Position numbers and translations under genes: made by a program. The notes beneath the pieces are model-generated. The model saw nothing but the letters and a program-made list of their open reading frames with translations. It ran no database searches and was not told where the DNA came from. Positions 51,244 through 58,952 of a stretch of 64,000 bases of DNA are shown one piece after another. Numbering within the stretch: the first letter of the stretch is position 1; every line of letters starts with the position of its first letter. The DNA comes from Bog-257 sp963805985. Lineage in GTDB: Bacteria > Acidobacteriota > Terriglobia > Terriglobales > Acidobacteriaceae. The stretch lies in contig CAWDWG010000005.1 of assembly GCA_963805985.1 (NCBI GenBank), positions 496,001 to 560,000 on the forward strand. Direction: 5' to 3'.

Positions 51244-53064
51244 TTGAAAGTTGTACAGACCGGCACAGAGCGCACTTCTGTTTCTCCCTCAACCGCAGCA
51301 GAACTACCTTCCTCGCGATCGCCCTTTCTAAGTTCAGTTTGGCCTTACCTGGTTGTGGCGGTGCTCTCTGCGGTGATCGTCGCCTGCATACTTCGCGTCT
51401 GGAAGCTCGACCTCACCGTCCCGATAGGCACCGATCCCGACGCTTACTTCCACCAGATGGTCGTAAAGAATTTCGTGGAAGGCGGACACTTCTACGTGAA
51501 TCCCTGGGTCGGCGCTCCGGGCGAGCTGAAGCTCTACGACTTTCCGCTTCCCCACTGGATTCATCTCGGCGTCTGGGAAGTCCTGCGACTCTTCTCCCAT
51601 AACTATGGCTTCGTGCTCAACCTTTTCTATTTCTTAACCTTTCCGTTTTGCGCGTTAACTGCGCTGTATGCGTTCCGCAGGTTCGGCATTTCCCGCGGTC
51701 TTGCCATGGCAGGGGCTTTGCTTTACGCGCTAATGCCCTTCCACCTGTATCGCAGCGAAAGCCATTTGTTTCTTAGCTGCCTCTACACGCTGCCCATGGG
51801 GTGTCTGGTAATGCTGTGGGTTGCCATAGGCAATCCCCTATTCAGATTTGAATTACCGCGCGATGCCTCCTCGCGTCCGGTAATCACCAGAGATGGCTGG
51901 ATTGCGCTGGCTAGTTGCGTCGCGGTCGCGTGGGACCATCCCTACTATGCCTTCTTCACCGTAGGCTTCCTGGTGATCGCCGGCCTTCTGGGAAGGTTTC
52001 GCAACGGGCATTCTAAAGCGCTGCTTTCAGCGATCATCCTGTGCGCGGTCTTGACGTCAGCACTGCTTGTGGCGCTGTCGCCGAATCTTATCTACTTCCA
52101 TAAACACGGACGTACCTTAGTCGCGCAACGTGATCCGGGCGAAACCGAAATCGGCCCGGTGAAATTGATCATGTTGATCATGCCACTGCGCTATCACCGA
52201 GTGCCCGTGCTTGCCCATTTCACCGACCGTTACCTGGCACAAGCGCCCAAGCTGTTGGTGAACGAGAATTTCACCCAGACCCTCGGTACCCTGGCGAGCA
52301 TCGGGCTGTTTGTGTCTCTGGCGTCGTTCTTCCGCAGGCGAGTCTCCGACTTTCTTTATTCCCTCGGCATTCTGAATCTATGGGCAGTCCTGTTCGGAAC
52401 TGTGGGCGGCTTCGGCACAATCTTTGCATTTCTTGTATCGCCGGAAGTCCGGGCGCTGAACCGCATCTCAGTCTTTATTAGCTTTTTCAGTACGGCCGCG
52501 CTGATATGGGCGCTGGATCGTTGGCTGGCTTCGCGCAGCGCCGGGCTGGTTGCATGCCTCCTAGTACCTTCGCTGCTCGTCGCCATCGCGTTATTCGATC
52601 AAATACCGCGGCACAGGATGACCGACCGCTCTCTCGACGAGGCCGAGTTCAAGCACCACGCCGCCTATATAGCGCAAATCGAGCATTCGCTGACACCCGG
52701 CAGCATGATCTTCCAGCTTCCCTATATGTGTTTTCCGGAATGCGGCTCAGTTAACAAGATGCTAGACTACGATCAGTTTGTCGGATATCTGCATTCCAAA
52801 AACCTGCGCTGGAGTTATGGCGCGATGCGCGGTCGACCGATCGACCAGTGGCAGGCCGGGGTTGCCGCTGAGCCGCCCGATCAGATGGTTTCAACCGTTC
52901 GAGATGCCGGTTTTTCTGGGATCTTTATCGATCGTTTTGGCTATGCCGATAACGGCGGCGCGATAGAAGCACAATTGCGCACTCTACTGAAGTCGGAACC
53001 TATCGCGGATTCTCAGGGAAGATACCTCTTCTTCCGGCTGGCTCCGAAAACCGCAAGCCCTTAG
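51244..53064 (+). CDS. polytopic membrane protein, GT-C glycosyltransferase-like
   Basis: 606 residues from TTG 51244 with AGGAG nine bases upstream. About ten to twelve hydrophobic segments; after the first, an outer loop with GTDPDAYFHQMVVKNFVEGGHFYVNPWVGAP carries a DxD-like acidic motif, as in GT-C enzymes that use lipid-linked sugars. A long C-terminal extracytoplasmic domain (from about 470; SMIFQLPYMCFPE, GFSGIFIDRFGYADNGG) follows. Likely role in cell-surface glycan assembly. A methyltransferase gene follows 111 bases later. Confidence 0.65.
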   Translation: MKVVQTGTERTSVSPSTAAELPSSRSPFLSSVWPYLVVAVLSAVIVACILRVWKLDLTVPIGTDPDAYFHQMVVKNFVEGGHFYVNPWVGAPGELKLYDFPLPHWIHLGVWEVLRLFSHNYGFVLNLFYFLTFPFCALTALYAFRRFGISRGLAMAGALLYALMPFHLYRSESHLFLSCLYTLPMGCLVMLWVAIGNPLFRFELPRDASSRPVITRDGWIALASCVAVAWDHPYYAFFTVGFLVIAGLLGRFRNGHSKALLSAIILCAVLTSALLVALSPNLIYFHKHGRTLVAQRDPGETEIGPVKLIMLIMPLRYHRVPVLAHFTDRYLAQAPKLLVNENFTQTLGTLASIGLFVSLASFFRRRVSDFLYSLGILNLWAVLFGTVGGFGTIFAFLVSPEVRALNRISVFISFFSTAALIWALDRWLASRSAGLVACLLVPSLLVAIALFDQIPRHRMTDRSLDEAEFKHHAAYIAQIEHSLTPGSMIFQLPYMCFPECGSVNKMLDYDQFVGYLHSKNLRWSYGAMRGRPIDQWQAGVAAEPPDQMVSTVRDAGFSGIFIDRFGYADNGGAIEAQLRTLLKSEPIADSQGRYLFFRLAPKTASP

Positions 53065-53175
53065 CGGTCCCATTTTGCGCTATCCGATTTTCTCGTTGAA
53101 TGCTAATACATAAAGCCATCCTGGATTGCGTATTGTCACGCTGCGCCAGCGCGCCAGGCCTGGTAGAGCCTACGT

Positions 53176-53937
53176 ATGAATGAGTCAGAATACGAGCAGA
53201 TGTACAACCTGGAGAGCTATTACTGGTGGTTCGTTGCCCGCCGCAAACTGGTCCGCGACTTCGTGCGCGATTGTAAACGGCCCCAGCCCGGCGTTCTTCT
53301 GGATGTAGGCTGCGGTACCGGACTCAACTGCTTAATGCTGTCGGAATTCGGATCCGTAAAGGGGACCGACCGCTCGGAGCAGGCGCTGGAGTTTGGCCGC
53401 CGCCGGGGAATCGCCGATCTGACCCAGTCCGATGCGGAGCACCTTCAGTTTCCCGACAGTACCTTCGATGTATTGACCGCGCTCGACGTTCTCGAACATG
53501 TGGATGATGATTTGAAGGCTTTGTCGGAAATGTATCGCGTCATGAAGCCGGGCGCGTGGCTGATTATCACCGTACCCGCTTATGGCTTTCTCTGGAGTGA
53601 GCACGACGAGGCCCTTCACCACCGCAGACGATATACCGCTCACGAGTTGCGGAACAAGATCACCAATGCAGGCTTCACCGTGGAACGCTCCTCGTACTTC
53701 ATCACTACGCTCTTCTTCCCCATTTTGTTGTTTCGCATCGTCCACAACCTGACCAAGAAGTCACTGCGCGCCAAGACCTCGCACGTGATCCTGCCCAAGT
53801 GGGCCAACTCCCTACTGGTGCGAATACTCGACCTGGAGAGGCTCTACCTAAGATGGTCGAATTTACCGTTCGGAGTTTCTCTTATTTGTACCGCCCAAAA
53901 ACCGGACGATTCTGCGCTGGCTCAGGGCACTGCCTGA
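53176..53937 (+). CDS. class I SAM-dependent methyltransferase
   Basis: 253 residues. SAM-binding motif I is VLLDVGCGTGLNCLMLSEFG (about 39-58), motif II area DRSEQALEFGRRRG, motif IV FDVLTALDVLEHVDDD and YRVMKPGAWLIITVPAY. The N-terminal SEYEQMYNLESYYWWFVARRK matches methyltransferases in surface-polysaccharide clusters. A C-terminal hydrophobic stretch (ITTLFFPILLFRIVHNL) may sit at the membrane. Paired with the upstream GT-C-like gene; substrate unknown. Confidence 0.88.
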   Translation: MNESEYEQMYNLESYYWWFVARRKLVRDFVRDCKRPQPGVLLDVGCGTGLNCLMLSEFGSVKGTDRSEQALEFGRRRGIADLTQSDAEHLQFPDSTFDVLTALDVLEHVDDDLKALSEMYRVMKPGAWLIITVPAYGFLWSEHDEALHHRRRYTAHELRNKITNAGFTVERSSYFITTLFFPILLFRIVHNLTKKSLRAKTSHVILPKWANSLLVRILDLERLYLRWSNLPFGVSLICTAQKPDDSALAQGTA

Positions 53938-53963
53938 CGCGATAGTTCGCAAGCTCCGCATTC

Positions 53964-54063
53964 GTAGCGCCCGCCTCCGGCCGGGTGGAAGGCAGGCGTC
54001 CTCGCCTGCCAATCGTGCGCAGGCCAAAGGGCCGCGATCCAGCTGCCCGGAGGGCGGCGCTAC
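53964..54063. repeat. REP-like palindromic element, variant
   Basis: Starts GTAGCGCCCGCC, ends GGGCGGCGCTAC, with GGCAGGCG..CGCCTGCC inner stem. Confidence 0.68.
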
Positions 54064-54325
54064 TCCGCGCGACCCACCTCCGCACATCGCCCTGCGACAT
54101 GCCTCACCGCCCCTCTGTCAACATTGCACGCACACGCGTGACCCCTGCCGCTGCGTTCGAAATCCCCGGCGGCTACGATGCTTCCATAACCAAACTACGT
54201 GTCGTGCCGGAATCCAGCGTCAGCCATCCCGACCCCCGGAAGCTGCCGCCCGGCACGACTTTTTAGTTGTGTGTGTGTGTTGATCCCACATTGTGGCATA
54301 TCCCACAATGAGGGATTTCCCGAAA
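54064..54325. other. intergenic region with two palindromes
   Basis: Convergent gap between methyltransferase and histidine kinase genes. It holds a GT dinucleotide run (about 54267-54280) and two palindrome copies (54284-54298, 54301-54315). No gene is seen. Confidence 0.55.
54284..54315. repeat. two palindromes two bases apart
   Basis: TCCCACATTGTGGCA (13/14) and TCCCACAATGAGGGA (13/14), ten bases past the stop of the kinase gene. Confidence 0.68.
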
Positions 54326-56131
54326 TCACGCTGTGGGCGCGGTGTGCCGGATGTCCAGCAGCCCCAGCTTCTGCTCGAATGGCAGAAAGACGGAAAACGC
54401 CGTGCCCCGCCGCCCGTCGCGCACGCTGCTGCTTAAGTGAATTGTGCCTTCGTGCTTGTCCAGAATCCCCCGGCTCACCCAGAGTCCCAGGCCGGTGCCT
54501 TTCTCGCCCTTGGTCGTGTAAAACGGAGCGAACAAGTTCCTGCGGACTCCCAGCGGAACTCCGGCGCCGTTATCGAGCACGGTGATCCGTATGCCTTTGC
54601 GCGTGGGATCGGACGCCAGGCTGGACAGCCGCGTGTGCAGCACCAACCGCCCGCCGCCCGACATCGCTTCCACCGCGTTGCCCACCAGATTCGAGAACAC
54701 CTGCCGCAGCTCGCCCGGGAAGCCGCGCACCGTGCCTTCGCACTCGAAGCGCCTCTCCACCAGGATGTGGTTCTGTTTGATCTGCGGCGCAAACAGCACC
54801 AGCACGCTCTCCAGCACTTCCGTCAGACTCACCGCGATCGGACTTCTCGCCTCGCGATGGAAGGTCAGCAGCTGGCTGGTGATTTGCGCGATGCGCGCCA
54901 GCTCGTCGCTGGCCATCTCCAGATACTGCGCGGAGGCCGAATCGGGCTTCTGCTGCTGCTCCTGCTGCAGCAGGTAGACCAGGTTGGTCACGGTGTCGAG
55001 AGGATTGCGAATTTCATGCGCGATGGTGGCCGATAATCTTCCCGCCAGCGTCAGCCGCTCGCTGGTGCGCAACATCTGCTCGGTCTGGCGGCGCTGCGTC
55101 ACATCGCGAAAGACCACCACCACACCGACCACGACTCTGCCCTCGTTGAAAATCGGCGCTCCCGTCAGCTCGATGGGATATTCCTTGCCATCGCGGCTGC
55201 CCAGCACCATGCTGTTCGAGAAGCCGACGACTTTCTGTGCCCGCCGCACCGCTTCGATCGGATCGTCCACCAGCGTGCGCGTTCGCTCGTCGGTCAGGCG
55301 AACCACCTCCCCGAACGGCCGTCCCTCGGCGCTCGCTCCATCCCAGCCAGTCAGCTGCTGTGCCACCGGATTGATGAACGAGAGATTGCCCGCCTGGTCG
55401 GTGGAAACCACCGCCTCGCCCAGGCTCTTCAGGGTAATCTGCATCTGCTCGCGGCTTTGCTTCAGCCTTTGCAGTTGTTCCACTTCGGCTTGCAGATGCT
55501 TCTCGTAAGTCGCGGACAGCGCGATCAGCTCGCGGCGCGTCAGCGTGAACAGCACAACTGCGACCAGCAACGAAAGTCCAATCGCCGAGCCGATCACGGC
55601 CGCATTCAATGCCTTCGCCTGGCGTGAGCGCCGCGCGCGCAGCAACTCCTCGGCGGCTACAAATTCGCGCTGCCGCAGCCGTGTCTGGTCCACCCAGTTC
55701 TGGCCCTCGAGCAGCTCTGCTGCCGAAGGCGGATTCGCGTGGCCGCCTCGGACTTGCCGCTCCGCCCATTCCATCCAGCGCAGATCGACATCCTTGGCTG
55801 CCTTCAGCCGCGCCTGCTGGGCCGGATTATCTACGGTGAGCGTCTCCAGCGACTCCAGTTGCTCAGGCACTTTGGATTTGGCCTCGTTGTAGGAGTCCAA
55901 AAAGACCTGGTCGCCGGTGAGATAGTAGCCGCGCAGGCCGGTTTCCATGTCGATGATCTGCCGCTGCAGCTGCCGCGCAATCGCCAGCACCTGATTGGAG
56001 TGATCGACCCAGCGCAGCGAGGTGTAGAGCAGCAGGCTTTCCCCGGCCAGGATGGCGGCCAGCAGCATCAGCAGGAGCACGGGCAAAGCCACCGTGCGGC
56101 GCAGTAGTCTCTGGAAGCTGCGTTGATCCAT
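54326..56131 (-). CDS. sensor histidine kinase (CHASE3-like, PAS, HisKA, HATPase)
   Basis: 601 residues from ATG 56131. TM1 (LPVLLLMLLAAILAGESLLLY), a CHASE3-like extracytoplasmic helical domain (QLQRQIIDMETGLRGYYLTGDQVFLDSYNEAK), TM2 (AAVIGSAIGLSLLVAVVLFTL), coiled coil, PAS domain (LGEAVVSTDQAGNLSFINPVAQQLTGW), then HisKA with the phospho-His in TIAHEIRNPLDTV (about H372) and HATPase (NLVGNAVEAMSGGG; VLDNGAGVP; TGLGLWVSRGI). No response regulator gene is adjacent, so it is an orphan as far as the window shows. Confidence 0.93.
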   Translation of the reverse strand: MDQRSFQRLLRRTVALPVLLLMLLAAILAGESLLLYTSLRWVDHSNQVLAIARQLQRQIIDMETGLRGYYLTGDQVFLDSYNEAKSKVPEQLESLETLTVDNPAQQARLKAAKDVDLRWMEWAERQVRGGHANPPSAAELLEGQNWVDQTRLRQREFVAAEELLRARRSRQAKALNAAVIGSAIGLSLLVAVVLFTLTRRELIALSATYEKHLQAEVEQLQRLKQSREQMQITLKSLGEAVVSTDQAGNLSFINPVAQQLTGWDGASAEGRPFGEVVRLTDERTRTLVDDPIEAVRRAQKVVGFSNSMVLGSRDGKEYPIELTGAPIFNEGRVVVGVVVVFRDVTQRRQTEQMLRTSERLTLAGRLSATIAHEIRNPLDTVTNLVYLLQQEQQQKPDSASAQYLEMASDELARIAQITSQLLTFHREARSPIAVSLTEVLESVLVLFAPQIKQNHILVERRFECEGTVRGFPGELRQVFSNLVGNAVEAMSGGGRLVLHTRLSSLASDPTRKGIRITVLDNGAGVPLGVRRNLFAPFYTTKGEKGTGLGLWVSRGILDKHEGTIHLSSSVRDGRRGTAFSVFLPFEQKLGLLDIRHTAPTA

Positions 56132-56493
56132 AGTGGTGGCGGCTTCCCGGCCGTTGCCAGATTCGATGTATATAGCAGTCGTCTGTCGACTGCAAGACTG
56201 GCGGCCAGGCCTGTTCAATTCGAGCGGCCGCGCACCGGCCTCCCGGCCAAAGCGTCTGCCCTTATGATCTGTCATCCCGACCGGAGCTTTCCCCTTTTTG
56301 ACTGTCATCCCGACCGAGGACTTTAGTCCGACCGAGGAGCCTGCCCTGAGCTTGCCGAAGGGATCTGCGGTTCTCGGCTGCGGCAGGATCGGGGTTCTCG
56401 TTTTCTCCTATCTCCTGTATCGCACCGGATGACCTGTCTTGTCAGGTGGACGCGCTGCCCGCCGATGTAGAATTTCCGAGGAGCCCAACCTCG

Positions 56494-57372
56494 TTGAGCA
56501 GTTTCTCGCGCAGCTTCCACCTTCATCTTCTGCGGCCGATGGCAATCGCTGCCGTCGCGATCCTGTTTCTGGCCGCGACGCCGCAGGACTCGGGCCCCAC
56601 GCAGCTCAAGCCTGGCTTTAACCTCTTCACCAAGCAGCAAGACATTCAACTCGGCCAGGAAGCCGCCGCAGAAATTCGCAAGAAAGCCGTCATCGTCAAA
56701 GATCCGGTGCTGAACGCCTACGTGAATGCGGTTGGCAAGCGGCTGGCGGCATCACGCGAGGCGAAAAACAGCGGCTTCACCTTCACCTTTGAGGTCGTCG
56801 CCGATCCCGCGATCAACGCCTTCGCATTGCCGGGCGGGCCGATGTTCATCAACACCGGGCTGCTGCGGGTGATCGACAATGAGGCCCAGCTCGCCGGCGT
56901 GATGGGCCACGAGATGTCGCATGTAATCCTGCGGCACGGCACCAATCAGGCCAGCAAGGCCGATCTCATCCAGATCCCACTTGCCCTGGCCGGGCAGCTG
57001 ACCAACAGCGACACTCTGATGGGACAACTCTCGCAACTCGGCATCGGGCTCGGCGAGGAGAGCGTCTTGCTGAAGTTCTCGCGCACCAACGAGAGCCAGG
57101 CCGACATCATGGGCTCGCACCTGATGGCCGAAGCCGGCTACGATCCCGACGAACTGGCGCGCTTCTTCGAGAAGATCAGGTCGCAGGACACCGCCGACGC
57201 GATCGCGTTTCTCTCCGACCATCCCAATCCCGGCAACCGCTCGCGGGCAATTAAGCTGGAGGCGTTGCGACTACCGGTTCAGGATTATGGCTACCAAACC
57301 GGCCAGTTCAGAAACATGAAGAAGGCGCTGGCTGCCGTCCACGATCCTCCGCCGAAAACGAAACAAAACTAA
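56494..57372 (+). CDS. M48-family zinc metalloprotease
   Basis: Periplasmic protease of the BepA/YfgC type, thought to take part in outer-membrane protein quality control. 292 residues from TTG 56494, which has GAGGAG ten bases upstream and opens with a signal peptide (LLRPMAIAAVAILFLAA). Zinc motif HEMSHVILRHG (about 139-149) and third-ligand Glu in RTNESQADIMGSHLMAEAGYDP. AFALPGGPMFINTGLL is the family strand before it. No TPR domain follows, unlike BepA. Confidence 0.9.
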   Translation: MSSFSRSFHLHLLRPMAIAAVAILFLAATPQDSGPTQLKPGFNLFTKQQDIQLGQEAAAEIRKKAVIVKDPVLNAYVNAVGKRLAASREAKNSGFTFTFEVVADPAINAFALPGGPMFINTGLLRVIDNEAQLAGVMGHEMSHVILRHGTNQASKADLIQIPLALAGQLTNSDTLMGQLSQLGIGLGEESVLLKFSRTNESQADIMGSHLMAEAGYDPDELARFFEKIRSQDTADAIAFLSDHPNPGNRSRAIKLEALRLPVQDYGYQTGQFRNMKKALAAVHDPPPKTKQN

Positions 57373-57504
57373 CCGTGCATACGTAGCGCGACATCTCAAA
57401 CGCACGTCCGCTCCGACCGGGTGCCCCATTCAAGTCCATCGTTTGGACTTGAGCGGGGATTTTCCTCACAGGAACGACATCTCGTCCCGAGCCTGGGCAC
57501 CTGT

Positions 57505-57615
57505 GTAGCGCCGGCCTCCGGCCGGCTGTCCTGGCGGCGTCCCGCCGCCAGCAACCTCTCTGCTATCCGCGTGGGCGGGACGCCCACACTACAGCCGGCC
57601 AGAGGCCGGCGCTAC
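57505..57615. repeat. REP-like palindromic element
   Basis: Starts GTAGCGCCGGCCTCC, ends GGCCGGCGCTAC, with inner GGCGGCG..CGCCGCC and GTGGGCG..CGCCCAC stems; the cleanest copy in the window. Confidence 0.78.
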
Positions 57616-57642
57616 GAAACGATATACTTCCCCTAGCTCATC

Positions 57643-58653
57643 ATGAGATATCACGTCGCAGGGCCCTGTCGGCCCGTCTTGCTTGCCGCTCTCATCCTGC
57701 TAACCAATGGCCTGCTGTCCCGCGCTCAGGACGCACCCCAGCCGCAACCCCCTCCCGGCATCCAGCAGAAGCCAGCCACGCTCCCCACATCTCCCACGCC
57801 GCAAACGCAGGCGCCCGCGCCACCTCCGGCTCCTCCGGCGCAAGCCGCGCCCGGCCAGCCCGCGCCCGCAAAGGCCGACCATCCCATCCCTGTCGATGCC
57901 GAGCACCACCTCCATCAAGGCATTGCTTTCGAGCACGAAGGAAGCGCCGAGAATGCCATCAGCGAGTACCAGGCCGCCATCAAGATTTATCCCGACTACT
58001 TTGAGGCGCACTACAACCTCGGCCGGCTTTATCTCGACCGTCAGGGCTACGCTGAAGCGATTGTGGAACTGAAAGAGGCGGTCCGCATCAAGCCCGGCGA
58101 CGCCAACGCGCACAACAATCTCGGCTTGGCGCTGAAGCACAATCGCGATCTCAGCGGTGCGATCGCCGAGTATCAGCAAGCGGTAATGCTGAATCCCAAG
58201 ATGGCCAGCGCTCAGAACAATCTCGCCAACGTGCTCTACCTCCGGCGCGACTACAACGGCGCAATCCAGCATTACAAGGCCGCTCTGGCTCTGCAGCCCA
58301 ACAGCGCCGAGACGCACATGAATCTGGGCAGCGTTCTCGACGACGCCGGCCACTCGGACGAGGCCATCGCCGAATACAAAGAAGCCATTCGCCTGCAGCC
58401 CAAGAACGCCAGCGCTCACTACAACCTGTCCATCGTCTACCAGAAAAAGAAGGACATGACCTCGGCAATCGCCGAGCTGAAGCTGGCCGCGAAGTATGCT
58501 CCCGACTGGCCAACGCCGCACATCATGCTCACCAACCTGCTGAAGGATTCCGATCCCAAGGCCGCGCTGGACGAGTGCATCATCGCCGACGGCCTCACCC
58601 AGGACGCCAAGCTGCACGACCAGTGTCAGGACCTGCAGAAGAAAGCGCGGTGA
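57643..58653 (+). CDS. exported TPR-repeat protein
   Basis: 336 residues. Signal peptide (VLLAALILLTNGLLSRAQ), a Pro/Gln/Ala-rich linker to about residue 85, then about seven TPR units (for example HHLHQGIAFEHEGSAENAISEYQ, HYNLGRLYLDRQGYAEAIVELKEAV, NAHNNLGLALKHNRDLSGAIAEYQ). TPR arrays bind partner proteins; periplasmic scaffold likely. No catalytic domain. Confidence 0.85.
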   Translation: MRYHVAGPCRPVLLAALILLTNGLLSRAQDAPQPQPPPGIQQKPATLPTSPTPQTQAPAPPPAPPAQAAPGQPAPAKADHPIPVDAEHHLHQGIAFEHEGSAENAISEYQAAIKIYPDYFEAHYNLGRLYLDRQGYAEAIVELKEAVRIKPGDANAHNNLGLALKHNRDLSGAIAEYQQAVMLNPKMASAQNNLANVLYLRRDYNGAIQHYKAALALQPNSAETHMNLGSVLDDAGHSDEAIAEYKEAIRLQPKNASAHYNLSIVYQKKKDMTSAIAELKLAAKYAPDWPTPHIMLTNLLKDSDPKAALDECIIADGLTQDAKLHDQCQDLQKKAR

Positions 58654-58952
58654 AGAAGGCTGGCGGCCATCCCGTGGATTATTTTGCGTGGTGAGGTTCG
58701 TGTCAGGGCACGACTTCAGTCGTGCCGATAAGCCGTTTATTTTCCTTCCTGAGTCGGCTTCAGCCGACGCCAGAACCGCCTGATACAACGCGCTTGCACG
58801 TCGGGCTCTACAATCCTTCTGCAACTAACGGGTGATCTCCCGGCTATTCCGATTCGGCTGAACTCCATTTAAGATAAAAGGTTCCGCATTTGCTGGAATC
58901 TGCGCCCTCCATTCCATCCTCAATATAAGTAGGGTTAAGAAGGGACTCATCC
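58654..58952. other. intergenic region before acnA
   Basis: 299 bases. Contains interior sequence of the MITE-like family (GGGCACGACTTCAGTCGTGC, about 58707-58726), then an AT-rich stretch with ATATAAGT and AGAAGGGA before the acnA start; the acnA promoter is probably here. Confidence 0.5.
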
